A stretch of 64,000 nt of DNA from assembly GCF_937425535.1 (NCBI RefSeq), contig NZ_OW485601.1, forward strand, positions 6,406,501-6,470,500. Reading direction: 5' to 3'. Shown piece after piece: positions 47,872-57,253 of this stretch. Position 1 is the stretch's first letter. Each line of letters opens with the position of its first letter. This DNA is from Rhodovastum atsumiense (GTDB lineage Bacteria > Pseudomonadota > Alphaproteobacteria > Acetobacterales > Acetobacteraceae). A program made the translations under genes and the position numbers. The notes under the pieces were generated by a model that made no database searches, had not been told where the DNA came from, and saw only the letters and a list, made by a program, of their open reading frames with translations.

Positions 47872-48042
47872 CGGGGCGCTGCCCCGAACCCGGCCAGGAG
47901 GCTTTGCCTCCTGGACCTCCACCAAGGGCGAAGCCCTTGGATCCCATTCGTTAAGAAAAAGGCCCGAGGCAGATGCCTCGGGCCTTTTTCTTAACGAATG
48001 GGGTGCAGGGGCCTTGTGGCCCCTGCCGGGTCCAGGGCAGAG
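47872..48042. repeat. hairpin array, copy B, interrupted by an IS element
   Basis: Six hairpins between convergent gltD and the NfnAB-like gene. CGGGGC/GCCCCG, loop GCT, 47872-47886. CCAGGAGGC/GCCTCCTGG, loop TTT, 47894-47914. CCAAGGGC/GCCCTTGG, loop GAA, 47922-47940. A 29-bp perfect inverted repeat, 47943-48002. GCAGGGGCC/GGCCCCTGC, loop TTGT, 48005-48026. CCAGGGC/GCCCTGG with loop AGA, whose left arm is at 48032-48038 and whose right arm lies beyond the IS at 49415-49421. Read on the minus strand this is the same order as copy A at 13.75 kb. Confidence 0.9.
47943..48002. terminator. 29-bp perfect inverted repeat, bidirectional terminator
   Basis: Both arms are 29 bp and match exactly around a two-base GA centre. 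The core GGCCCGAGGC/GCCTCGGGCC is followed by TTTTT on either strand, so it can end transcription of gltD from the left and of the minus-strand genes from the right. The outer part (CCCATTCGTTAAG and its complement) extends the stem far beyond what termination needs. Confidence 0.85.
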
Positions 48043-49410
48043 CCCCATAGGCGTTAGGATAGCGCCTGTGGGGCATAATTGACCTGCCTTTGTCGGCGTC
48101 GTGGGGGATCGGCGAGTTTGCGATGGACGCTGGCGGCGTTGGCGAGGAGCTTGAGCAGCCCGATGGCACCGAGCACGGCCTGGAGCAACGTGCGCAGGAC
48201 CATTTTGGAGCTGCGCCACAAGGATGGGGCGGCGTTGGCTTCACTGAGGTCCTGAGGGGAAAAAGGCCAGGAAATCCCGGTTCACCGTGTCGCAGAGCAG
48301 CGCCAGGATGAGATGGGCATGGAGCCAAACCTGTCCGCCGGTCTGGGTGTGGGTTGGAAGGCGGTCGATGTGCAGCAGCGATTTGAGCCGCTTGAAGGCG
48401 AGTTCGATTTGCCAGCGCAGCGGGTAGGTGGTTAGCACTTCCGTGGCCGGGATCTCGCTGGGGAGGGTGGTGCCCAGGATGAGGAACTCCGCTGCGATGA
48501 GACTGCGGGGGTCGGGCGTGGTCTGCTGGCGGCTGGCTTTCTGTAACAAGCGCTTGCGATTGGCCGCGGCCTTTTCTGCGGGCAGGCGCAGCGCCACCAC
48601 CCGCAACGGCAGCAGGGGGCGATCGCGGCCCGTCACAGCGTTGACGAGAACGCTGCCTACCTCGCCCGGCTGGGAAATCTGCTGCAGCAAGCGGATCAGG
48701 TCGAAGGGATCCCCTGTGTCATCGCGCAGGGGCAAGGTGTTCCAGCGCATGCGGACGATGAAATCGGCGCCCCCCTCGCCAGCCTGCTGCAGGTAGCGCG
48801 CCAGTTCGGGACCATTGCAGAAGCCACGATCGCCCAGACGGAGTTCACCCGGCACCGGAGCGCCTCGGCTGAACCGTTCGCCTTCCTTGGCATCGGTCAG
48901 TTCCAGATGCGTAAACCCGCCCGCGGCAAGGTCGTAGACCGCGTGCACCCGCCAATCGGTCCCCTTGCTGCCAGGTTGGCTGAGGCTGGTGCTGTCGACA
49001 ATGCGCAGGTGTCGCCCGGCCCACAGCGGTGAGTGCGCCGACCGGCCGTGTTCCAGCTGAGACCTCACGATCGCCCGCAGAAAATCGACGGACTGATGCA
49101 ACCGATCGTGCAGCGATGGGCCGCTCAGCTGGGCCACCCCCACCAACTCAGCCCAGGCCGCCGTCTCCTGGATCGACAGCCCCCCCGGACCGCGCGCCAG
49201 CGCCAACCGCAGCAAGCTCTCCGCATCCCGCACACCGCGCAGCCGGAGAAGCGCCTTCGTCTCACGCGCCAATCGCGACAGATCCAGATCGCGCGGCAAC
49301 CGCGACCGAACCAAGGCCCAGTCATCCGCATGGGGAGATGCAAATGTCTGCATCTCCCTCATAAAATAAGCCAAACCCCTCAGCGCAAGAATATCCTAAC
49401 GCCTATGGGG
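48043..49410 (-). mobile_element. IS4-family-like insertion sequence, complete
   Basis: 1368 bp bounded by perfect 19-bp terminal inverted repeats (CCCCATAGGCGTTAGGATA at 48043-48061 and its complement at 49392-49410). A 5-bp target duplication CAGAG flanks it at 48038-48042 and 49411-49415. One transposase gene on the minus strand fills most of it. Intact ends and gene suggest recent arrival and possible activity. Removing the IS and one CAGAG restores the hairpin CCAGGGC-AGA-GCCCTGG of the host array. Confidence 0.93.
48241..49362 (-). CDS. IS4-family transposase
   Basis: About 373 residues with a DDE catalytic core: Asp in LRIVDSTSL, Asp in ELRLGDRGFCN and Glu in YPLRWQIELAFKRLK. The last also gives the Y-(2)-R-(3)-E-(6)-K pattern of the IS4 family. 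The start may be the ATG at 49362 or the upstream TTG at 49374; neither has a strong ribosome site, as is usual for transposases. No frameshift or internal stop is present. Confidence 0.9.
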   Translation of the reverse strand: MREMQTFASPHADDWALVRSRLPRDLDLSRLARETKALLRLRGVRDAESLLRLALARGPGGLSIQETAAWAELVGVAQLSGPSLHDRLHQSVDFLRAIVRSQLEHGRSAHSPLWAGRHLRIVDSTSLSQPGSKGTDWRVHAVYDLAAGGFTHLELTDAKEGERFSRGAPVPGELRLGDRGFCNGPELARYLQQAGEGGADFIVRMRWNTLPLRDDTGDPFDLIRLLQQISQPGEVGSVLVNAVTGRDRPLLPLRVVALRLPAEKAAANRKRLLQKASRQQTTPDPRSLIAAEFLILGTTLPSEIPATEVLTTYPLRWQIELAFKRLKSLLHIDRLPTHTQTGGQVWLHAHLILALLCDTVNRDFLAFFPSGPQ

Positions 49411-49433
49411 CAGAGCCCTGGCCTTCCTTCGCT

Positions 49434-52277
49434 TCAGGCGAAGCCGTGCTTCACCTTGCTGATCTGCTCCTGTGTCTTGAACTGGTTGAACCGTGGCAGG
49501 AACTTGTCCCAGTCGATGAGGTGCGCGTCGATCTCCGGCCCGTCCACACAGGCGTGCTTGCGCACCATCTTCCCGTCGATCGTCACCGGCACCATGCAGG
49601 CGCCGCACATGCCGGTCGCATCGACCATGATCGAGTTCAGGCTGGCCACGGTCTTCACGCCATAGGGCCGGGTCAGGTCGCTGACCGCGCGCATCATCAG
49701 CGGCGGCCCGATCGTGATCACCTCGGCGATCTTGCGGCCCTTGCCGGCCTTCGCCTCGTTCAGCAGCCGTTCCAGCGGCCCGGTGACGAAGCCCTTCTCG
49801 CCGAAGGTGCCGTCATTGCTGGTGTAGATCACGTCGAGCTGCTTGCCGAACTCCGCCTGCAGCTTGCCGACCCGCTCGTCCTCCTTGGTCCAGAACAGCA
49901 GCCCGGCGTTGCGGAAGCCGGAGATCAGGGTGACATGGTTCCCCAGGCGCAGGTGCTCGCGCATGATCGGGTAGACCGGCGGCAGGCCGACGCCACCCGC
50001 GGTGAAGACCACCGTCTGGTTGCCTTCGTAGCGGTGCAGGGCGCTGGGCTGTCCGAGCGGCCCGCCGATGCCGGTGAAGGCCTCGCCCACCTGCATCTTG
50101 TTGATGGCGATGGTGCTGGTGCCCATGGCCTGGACCACCAGGTCGATGGTGCCGGCCTTCTCGTCCCAGTCGGCGAGGGTCAGCGGGATCAGCTCGCCCT
50201 TCGCCCAGGGTAACACGCGCACGAACTGCCCGGCCTTCGCCGATTTGGCGATCAGCGGCGAATGCACCACGAACTCGACGATGCCGTCGGCCAGCTCGAT
50301 CTTCTCGAGGATGGTCTGCGGCGCGGCTCCGAGCGTGGTGTAGTAGGCGGCACGGGTGACCCGGTCCTGGATCTCGGAGGCGCAGATGTCGATGTCGCCG
50401 ACGATCTCGCGCGCCGCCGCCTGGCCGTCACCGGCCGCACGGATGGCCGTGGAGCCGCCGCGCGCGGCATCGCCGCCCGAGTACACGCCTTCCAGCGAGG
50501 TCTGCTGCGATCCCTTGCCGGCGACGTCGATGGTGCCCCACCTGGTCGTCTTCAGGTCGGGCTCGGCATCCTTGATGATCGGGTTGGGCGTGTTGCCCAG
50601 CGCCATGATCACCAGGTCCACCGCCATCGGCTCGGTCTTGCCGGTCGCCACCGGGCTGCGCCGGCCGGAGGCATCCGGCTCGCCCAGTTCCATCACGTCG
50701 AGCAGCGCCTCGGTGACGACATGGGTCTTGTCGTCGCCGATGAACTCGCACGGTGCCCGCAGCACCTTCAACTGGATGCCTTCCTCCAGCGCGTGGTGCA
50801 GTTCCTCGACGCGGACCGGCATCTCGCTCTGGGTGCGGCGATAGACGATGGTGACATTCCCGCCCAGGCGCTTGGCCGTGCGGGCCGCGTCCATGGCGGT
50901 GTTGCCGCCGCCGATCACCATCACCTGCTTGCCCAGCGTCTGCGGCAGCGGCGTCTCGTATTCCTCCTTCAGCGCCTGCATCAGGTTGACGCGGGTGAGG
51001 AATTCGTTGGCCGACATCACGTTGAGCAGGTGCTCGCCGGGCACGTTCATGAAGCGCGGCAGGCCGGCGCCGGTGCCGATGAAGATCTTCCAGAACCCGG
51101 CCGCCTTCAGCTCGTCGATCGTCGCGGTCTTGCCGACGATGAAGTTGGTGACGAACTTGCCGCCGAGCAGGGTGATCTTCTGCACCACGTCGTCGATCAG
51201 CTCGTTGGGCAGGCGGAATTCCGGAATGCCGTAGCGCAGCACGCCGCCGAGCTCATGGAAGGCTTCGAACACCGTGACCGGGAAGCCTTCCACCGCCAGC
51301 AGGTAGGCGTTGATCAGGCCGGCCGGACCGGAGCCCACCACCGCGATCGGCGGCTTCTCGGCGCGCTTCCATGGATCGACGAAATCCTTCAGCAGCTTCT
51401 GCGCCGCCTCGGGATTGGTCAGCTTCTCGCGCTGCGGCAGGAACCATTCCAACTGGCCGATCTCGATCGGCCGGCCGGTATGGGTGCACACGCCCTGGCA
51501 CTGCAGTTCCTGCGGGCAGACGCGCCCGGTCACGTTCGGCAGCGGGTTGCAGCTCTCGATCAGCTTCAGCGCGTCACGGAACTTGCCCTTGCCGAGCAGG
51601 TCCAGCATCTCCGGGATGTGGATCTTGACCGGGCAGCCGCCCTTGGGCTCGCTGCGGCCGGCGATCTTGAGCCCGATCTCGCAGGGGCGCTCGTCGCACT
51701 GCTTGTCGCGCAGCACTTCCAGCCACACGAACAGGTCGACCTCGCGGGGCGAGTAGCCGACATTGACGTAGCCGAGATAGCCCTGGTTCACGAGACCGAA
51801 ATCGCGCGCCCGCTCCTCGGCCGGGCGCATGTACGGCGGAATGCCGTTCTTCGCCGGCCAGCCATCCGACAGCCCCTTGAACATGGGGTAGCGATCGGAC
51901 AGGTGCTGGTCGATGGCGACGACGAACTTGCGCTTGAAGCGCAGCGGCAGATCCCAGATGAAGCGCAGCAGGATCGTGCTCATGTCGTCGTTGCGGAGCA
52001 GCAGCTCCCACAACGTCTGCGTGAAGCCTTCGCCCAGTTCCTTCTGCTGGAACTCCCACGCGATCGCCTGGGTGCCTTCGGTGATGAAGGTCTGCTGGAA
52101 GGCGCGCGGGTCGGCCAGCAGGCGCTTGCGCAGCAAGGCCATCTGCTGCTCGAACAGCTCGACCTCGTCGCTCTGCGACAGTGCTTCCAGTTCCTGCCGC
52201 GTGGATTCGAGTGTGGTGCTGGCGCGCACGAAGCGCGCCAGATCCTCGCCGCCGGGGGCGTGCGTGTTTTCACTCAC
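49434..52277 (-). CDS. fused NfnAB-like flavoprotein (GltD-type + ferredoxin-NADP reductase-type)
   Basis: 947 residues in three parts. Residues 1 to about 190 have no recognised domain. A GltD/NfnB-like unit follows with cysteines (GRVCPQELQCQGVCTH), FAD site VVGSGPAGLINAYL near 314 and NADPH site VIGGGNTAMDAARTAKRLGG near 460. The third part, from about 665, is a ferredoxin-NADP reductase/NfnA-like unit ending in [2Fe-2S] cysteines (CGACMVPV, KHACVDGPE). In anaerobes separate NfnA and NfnB couple ferredoxin and NADH to NADP. Here both are on one chain, translationally coupled (ATGA) to the PFOR gene, so ferredoxin-linked NAD(P) reduction is the likely role. Confidence 0.85.
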   Translation of the reverse strand: MSENTHAPGGEDLARFVRASTTLESTRQELEALSQSDEVELFEQQMALLRKRLLADPRAFQQTFITEGTQAIAWEFQQKELGEGFTQTLWELLLRNDDMSTILLRFIWDLPLRFKRKFVVAIDQHLSDRYPMFKGLSDGWPAKNGIPPYMRPAEERARDFGLVNQGYLGYVNVGYSPREVDLFVWLEVLRDKQCDERPCEIGLKIAGRSEPKGGCPVKIHIPEMLDLLGKGKFRDALKLIESCNPLPNVTGRVCPQELQCQGVCTHTGRPIEIGQLEWFLPQREKLTNPEAAQKLLKDFVDPWKRAEKPPIAVVGSGPAGLINAYLLAVEGFPVTVFEAFHELGGVLRYGIPEFRLPNELIDDVVQKITLLGGKFVTNFIVGKTATIDELKAAGFWKIFIGTGAGLPRFMNVPGEHLLNVMSANEFLTRVNLMQALKEEYETPLPQTLGKQVMVIGGGNTAMDAARTAKRLGGNVTIVYRRTQSEMPVRVEELHHALEEGIQLKVLRAPCEFIGDDKTHVVTEALLDVMELGEPDASGRRSPVATGKTEPMAVDLVIMALGNTPNPIIKDAEPDLKTTRWGTIDVAGKGSQQTSLEGVYSGGDAARGGSTAIRAAGDGQAAAREIVGDIDICASEIQDRVTRAAYYTTLGAAPQTILEKIELADGIVEFVVHSPLIAKSAKAGQFVRVLPWAKGELIPLTLADWDEKAGTIDLVVQAMGTSTIAINKMQVGEAFTGIGGPLGQPSALHRYEGNQTVVFTAGGVGLPPVYPIMREHLRLGNHVTLISGFRNAGLLFWTKEDERVGKLQAEFGKQLDVIYTSNDGTFGEKGFVTGPLERLLNEAKAGKGRKIAEVITIGPPLMMRAVSDLTRPYGVKTVASLNSIMVDATGMCGACMVPVTIDGKMVRKHACVDGPEIDAHLIDWDKFLPRFNQFKTQEQISKVKHGFA

Positions 52278-55200
52278 CGGATGATCTCCGCATCACAGTT
52301 GGCGGCGACCTTGGCGATCCGCGCCTTCAGCTCCGGCGTCACCGTGACGCGCTCGGCCGCGCCGGGGATGACGTGCCCCACTTCCTTGGTGACGCCGTTG
52401 ACGACGATGCGGGTCTTCTCGAAGAGCTCGCTCAGGTCCTGATAGCAGGTCTTGCAGTTGGTGCACTTCGCCTGGTCCGCCGGGTCGATTGACACCAGCG
52501 AGCCATTCAGCCGCGACGCCGAGGCCACGGGAGCGGCCGGAGCCAGGGCCGCAGCCGCCACCGGCAGCGGTGCCACGGTGATGCCGGCCGGTGCCTTGGA
52601 CGACGCCGCGAGCTGCGACATCGCCTTGGCGATGGTGTCGATCGAGCTCTCCCGCTGCTTCACCGCATCGGAGTACTGCGCCTGCAGCGCCTGCAGTTCG
52701 GCATGGTGCTCGGCGTCCAGCTTCGCGACATGCCGCCCGGCCAGGTACTGCAGCGTCCGCCAGTACTTCCGCCGCTCCTCCACCAGCCCGACGATGGGGC
52801 CGGACACCGCGATCCGCACCAGGCGCCGGTTGGCATCCACCGCCCAGATGAACGGCGTCTTGCCCTCGCGCGCGGCCTGCGGCAGCTCGATGTATTCGTG
52901 GATCGGCACGGCGTCGGCGTCCGCCGCGAGCTTGCGGAAGTGCTTCTTGAACCGGGTCTCGCCATAGGCGAAGTCGGCCGGGGTCAGCGGCACCTCCAGC
53001 AGCTTCGTGCTGCCATCGGCATCGACGTACTCGACGGAGGTGGTGGTCCAGTCCTTGTCGGGATCAGGGTTGCCGTCGAGGTTGAACCAGGTGTGCAGCG
53101 TGCCGCCACGACGCGGATCATGCACGAACACCGGGTTCATGCGGCTTTCCACCGCCAGCCTGGCATGGCGCGAGGCCTGGGCGTCGCCGATGCCGTGCTC
53201 GGCCTGGCAGGGCGTGTAGACGTCCAGCACCGCCGGCGAGTCACCGTAGTTGAGGAACTCCATCACGTTCTTGAGGAAGTGCCCCTGCAGCGCGGTGCTG
53301 GTCTGCACCACCAGCACGTTCGGATGGAAGGCGGCGATCAGGCCGAGTTCCTTGCGGGCTTCCTGCTTGCCGCTATGGGCCGCGCCGAAGCGCGCGAGGT
53401 CGGAGTCCTGGCCGGTGAAGCTGGCCGTCGAGGTCTGCCCGCCGGTGTTGGAATAGACGCCGGTGTTCAGCACCACCACCTTGATCGGGGTGGTGGTCGC
53501 CAGCAGACGCGACAGCGCGCCGAAGCCGATGTCATAGGTGGCGCCGTCGCCGCCGATCGTCATCACCGTCGGCAGCAGCGACATCTCTTCCGGCGTGAAC
53601 TGGCTCCACGACAGGGTGCGGAAGAACGGGTCGTGGGTCGCCGGCTCGTATCCGTCTTCCAGCTCCAGCTTCGCGATGCGCAGCGCGCGCACATCGTCCA
53701 CCGCCGCCGCGGTCAGCCCCTCGAACAGGCCCTTGGCCAGCGGCTGGGCATCCTGGAACAGGCTGTTCACCCACGGGTCGTTGTAGGGGTTGAACGGGAA
53801 GGTCGAGGCATAGACGCTGCTGCACCCGGTCGAGTTGGCGATCACGGTGCTGGCCGGGCCATGGCCGGTCGGCCCGCTCTCGAACAGGTAGAGGCGCTTC
53901 TCCAGGGTCTCGATCGCGCGGGTGATGCGGGCGCGGCGGTCGCTCTCCGTCTGGGTCAGCGCCGTCAGCTTGGTGTTGAGCTGCGCGATCAACTGCTCCA
54001 GTTCGCGGATGTGCTCGCGGCGGCGCTTGTCATGCAGGGCCTGGTTGGTCGAGGTCACCAGGCGGATCGCCGTCACCTCGCCGCAGCCGCGGCAGGCGCC
54101 GTGGCCACCGGTGGTCGCGTAGTAGTTGCCGCGATCCAGCATCAGGCGCTTGGGCTCGCCATCCGGCCGGGTCGCGTCATCGGTGAAGCGGGACGGCGTG
54201 TTCGGGGTCTTGCTGAGGAACTCGAAGCGCGCCTGCAGCGTGTCCAGCAGCTCGGCGTCCTGCTCGCGCGCCACCAGTGCACCGGGGCCGCAGACCTCGA
54301 CGCATTCCAGGCAGCCGCTGCACTTCCACGGATCGACCGCGGCCGAGAACAGGCCACCGCTGCCGGGATTGGCCTTCTCCATCGCATCGAAGAACGGCCG
54401 GGTCTTCGCCACCGGATAGACCGCCAGGGCCTCGGCCAGCTTGCCGAGATTGCGGCGCAGCGTCGGGTTGTCGCTGGGAATGGCCGTGGCCGCCTCGGCG
54501 ACGAGCTCGTGGAACGGCTTCGCCTCCTTGCCCTGGCGATAGAGGCCGCGCACCGTCTCGGCCAGGGCGTAGACCTGGCCGCGCAGTGCTTCCTGCTGTG
54601 CCTCGGGCAGCTCGATCTGGCGGATCGCGGTGCCCAGCAGCTCGTGGATGTCATGCACGGTGTTGGGGATCGCGGCATCCGGGCAGACCAGCGTGCATTC
54701 CATGCAGCCGGTGCAGAGATCGGCCTTGAACTCCGGCACGGTGCGGCGGAACAGGCCCTTGTCCTTCCAGGCCGCGCTGGCCGGCGGCATGAACAGGCCC
54801 GAGCCCGGCAGCACCGGCGCCTCGGCGATGGTGCCGTCGCGGAAGTGGCTGCCCACGGTCTCGTCATAGTAGTCGCGGTCGAGGAAGCCGGTAGCCGGGC
54901 TGCTCGACGCCGCACGGCACATCGAGGCGGAGATGGCCACGTCGCGTGCCGGCTTGTTGGAGGCCGCCACCGCTTCCACCGCGGCGAAGGCCGGGCTGTC
55001 GTACTCCACCTTGCGCGTCGCCTGCAGGCCCTCGCGGATCACCGCCATGTTGCCGTCGACGATGGCGCCGCCCTTGGAGCCGAACTTCTTGGCGATCTGC
55101 GAACGGATCTTGTCGAGGATCACGTCCTGCGAGGCATCCGCCACCACGCGATCGACATGGCCCGCCACCGCGCCGATGAAGGCGATGCCCATCATGCGGG

Positions 55201-57253
55201 TTTCGAGCTCGGGCGTCGGCGCATGCCGCTTGGCCACGTCGAAGGCATCGATGATGAAGAACTTGATGCGCCTCTCGCGGATCGCCTTGCGCGCCGAGGC
55301 CGGCAGCTCCTGCCACACTTCCTCGGCCGAGAGATGCGTCTGCAGGATGAAGGTCCCGCCCGACGCCAGCCCGCGCAGTGGGTTGGAATGGGCGAACACC
55401 TTGTGGTCGGGCGAGATAACGATCTCGACATCTTCCAGCTCGGCGTTGGTGATCTTCACCGTCTCCGGGCTGAGCGTGATGTAGTAGTTGGTGGGCGCGC
55501 CGCTCTTCTCCGAGCCGTATTTCGGCGCCGACTTCGAATGCAGGTTGAGCGCGCCGGCCAGAATGTCGGTCAGCAGCTTGCCCGAGGCGATGGTGCCGTA
55601 GCCGCCGATCGAGTGGAAGCGGATGCGGAAGGCGCCTTCCGGCAGCAGATCCGGGTTCGGCTCGGTCTCGAGCGCCATGAACTCGGTCTCGGGATAGGCC
55701 GCCTTCAGCCGCGCCTGCAGGTCCGCCATGCGCGGCGTCGGATTCTTGGAGAAGAACTGCGAGCCGAGATAGACGAACGGAGACGCCTTCTCGCTTTCCA
55801 TGTTCTTGAAGGCGGCGACCAAGTGGCGCGGCTGCAGGTCATGCGCGCCGAGGCCGAAGATCGCGGTGGTGATGCGCGGCAGCACCTCGATCGGCGGGAT
55901 GCCGGCATGGCGGGCGCCCTGGGCGTTCTCGCGTGCCTTGAACAGCGCCTGCGTCACCAGCCCGGTCAGCGCCGTGACGTCGGAGCGTTCCAGCACCGTG
56001 ACCGCCTTCTTGCCCTTCAGGACCGACACCAGCTCGGCTTCCGGGAAGGGCTGCAGCAGCTTGACGGAGACGACGCCGACCTTCTTGCCCTGCTTGCGCA
56101 GATGCGCGGCCACCGCCTCGGCGTCATCGGTCACCGAGCCGAGGCCGACCACCACGTACTCGGCATCCTCGGCCAGGAAGCTCATGACCGGCTTGTATTC
56201 GCGCCCGGTCAGCTCGGCGTATTCGGCCATCGCCTCGCGCACGAAGCGCGGCACTTCGCTGACGAAATGGGTGCGGTGGTCGACCGAGCCGGCCTGGAAG
56301 TCGGGCTGGTTCTGCACGCCGCCGGTCAGGCCGGGATTGTGCACGTCCACCAGCGCGGGAACGCGCTGGCGCGTGCCCTTCTCGAAGGCATTGGTCCACT
56401 GCCGGCGCCACTGGCCATGCAGTTCCTCGGGCACCCAGGAGAGCGTGCGCGCGACCAGTTCGCCCGCGTTGTCGGGCTCGATCGCCTCGGCGTTCTCATC
56501 GAGCCACGCGCGCAGTTGCGCCAGCGCGGAGGGCACGAAATCGCCCTCGTGACGCGCCAGGTACTGCTTGAGCTGGAACACCCGGCCCTTGGCGCCGAAC
56601 AGGATTTCCTGCGCCACCGTCGGCGACTTGATGCGCCCGGCGGGATCGCCGAGGAATTCGCGCAGCAGGTCGGGCTCGGGCATCAGCGCTTCGCTCAGCA
56701 TGTGGCTGGTGGCGAAGCCGTCCATGGCATTGGCCACAGGGATCAACGACGTCGCGCTGACCTTGTAGGAAATCGCCGCGAGGTCGGCGGCCTCCTGCGG
56801 ATTGCTGCCGAACAGGATGGTGTAGCCCGAGGACAGCAGCGCATAGACGTCGTCATGCCCCGCCATCACGTTCAGCGAGTGCTTGGAGACGACGCGGGCC
56901 GCGACCTGCAGCACGAAGCCGCCGACCTTCTTGCCGACGGTGACGTAGTGCGATTCCAGCCCGTACAGGATGCCCTGGCTGGAGGAGGCGTTGGAGACGT
57001 ATTTCCCGCCGGTCAGCGCCGCGCCGAGCGCGCCGCTTTGCGCCGAATGCTCGCCTTCGGGTTCGAAGAAAAACGGGTGTTTTCCCCAGACATTGCAACC
57101 GCCACCCGAGCGGAATGCCTCGTAGATCTCGGAAATTTCCGTCGATGGCGTGATCGGATAACCGATGACACCGCCACAGACATGTCCCATGACCTGGGCA
57201 ACTGCCCCGTTACCATGGATTACGCTCGGGATACCGGGGTATTTCGCATTCAT
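52274..57253 (-). CDS. pyruvate:ferredoxin (flavodoxin) oxidoreductase, extended form
   Basis: 1659 residues, against about 1175-1200 for classical NifJ/PFOR. The order is: N-terminal TPP/pyrimidine domain (GYPITPSTEISE near 31, GEHSAQSGALGAALTG), middle CoA-related and gamma domains, and a double-[4Fe-4S] ferredoxin domain (CTGCMECTLVCP near 848, CSGCLECVEVC near 983). Then come ACRGCGE and a coiled-coil-like insert (about 1080-1130), and the TPP pyrophosphate site GGDGATYDIGFG near 1236 with NTGVYSNTGGQTS. The last 250 or so residues are extra and end with another cysteine triplet, KCTNCKTCYQDL, near 1600. It converts pyruvate and CoA to acetyl-CoA, CO2 and reduced ferredoxin. Confidence 0.92.
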   Translation of the reverse strand: MNAKYPGIPSVIHGNGAVAQVMGHVCGGVIGYPITPSTEISEIYEAFRSGGGCNVWGKHPFFFEPEGEHSAQSGALGAALTGGKYVSNASSSQGILYGLESHYVTVGKKVGGFVLQVAARVVSKHSLNVMAGHDDVYALLSSGYTILFGSNPQEAADLAAISYKVSATSLIPVANAMDGFATSHMLSEALMPEPDLLREFLGDPAGRIKSPTVAQEILFGAKGRVFQLKQYLARHEGDFVPSALAQLRAWLDENAEAIEPDNAGELVARTLSWVPEELHGQWRRQWTNAFEKGTRQRVPALVDVHNPGLTGGVQNQPDFQAGSVDHRTHFVSEVPRFVREAMAEYAELTGREYKPVMSFLAEDAEYVVVGLGSVTDDAEAVAAHLRKQGKKVGVVSVKLLQPFPEAELVSVLKGKKAVTVLERSDVTALTGLVTQALFKARENAQGARHAGIPPIEVLPRITTAIFGLGAHDLQPRHLVAAFKNMESEKASPFVYLGSQFFSKNPTPRMADLQARLKAAYPETEFMALETEPNPDLLPEGAFRIRFHSIGGYGTIASGKLLTDILAGALNLHSKSAPKYGSEKSGAPTNYYITLSPETVKITNAELEDVEIVISPDHKVFAHSNPLRGLASGGTFILQTHLSAEEVWQELPASARKAIRERRIKFFIIDAFDVAKRHAPTPELETRMMGIAFIGAVAGHVDRVVADASQDVILDKIRSQIAKKFGSKGGAIVDGNMAVIREGLQATRKVEYDSPAFAAVEAVAASNKPARDVAISASMCRAASSSPATGFLDRDYYDETVGSHFRDGTIAEAPVLPGSGLFMPPASAAWKDKGLFRRTVPEFKADLCTGCMECTLVCPDAAIPNTVHDIHELLGTAIRQIELPEAQQEALRGQVYALAETVRGLYRQGKEAKPFHELVAEAATAIPSDNPTLRRNLGKLAEALAVYPVAKTRPFFDAMEKANPGSGGLFSAAVDPWKCSGCLECVEVCGPGALVAREQDAELLDTLQARFEFLSKTPNTPSRFTDDATRPDGEPKRLMLDRGNYYATTGGHGACRGCGEVTAIRLVTSTNQALHDKRRREHIRELEQLIAQLNTKLTALTQTESDRRARITRAIETLEKRLYLFESGPTGHGPASTVIANSTGCSSVYASTFPFNPYNDPWVNSLFQDAQPLAKGLFEGLTAAAVDDVRALRIAKLELEDGYEPATHDPFFRTLSWSQFTPEEMSLLPTVMTIGGDGATYDIGFGALSRLLATTTPIKVVVLNTGVYSNTGGQTSTASFTGQDSDLARFGAAHSGKQEARKELGLIAAFHPNVLVVQTSTALQGHFLKNVMEFLNYGDSPAVLDVYTPCQAEHGIGDAQASRHARLAVESRMNPVFVHDPRRGGTLHTWFNLDGNPDPDKDWTTTSVEYVDADGSTKLLEVPLTPADFAYGETRFKKHFRKLAADADAVPIHEYIELPQAAREGKTPFIWAVDANRRLVRIAVSGPIVGLVEERRKYWRTLQYLAGRHVAKLDAEHHAELQALQAQYSDAVKQRESSIDTIAKAMSQLAASSKAPAGITVAPLPVAAAALAPAAPVASASRLNGSLVSIDPADQAKCTNCKTCYQDLSELFEKTRIVVNGVTKEVGHVIPGAAERVTVTPELKARIAKVAANCDAEIIR

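Noticed and set aside
48043-49410. Composite transposon or genomic island around the IS
   Set aside because: Only one IS copy is present and its flanks are core metabolic genes joined by a single restored target site.
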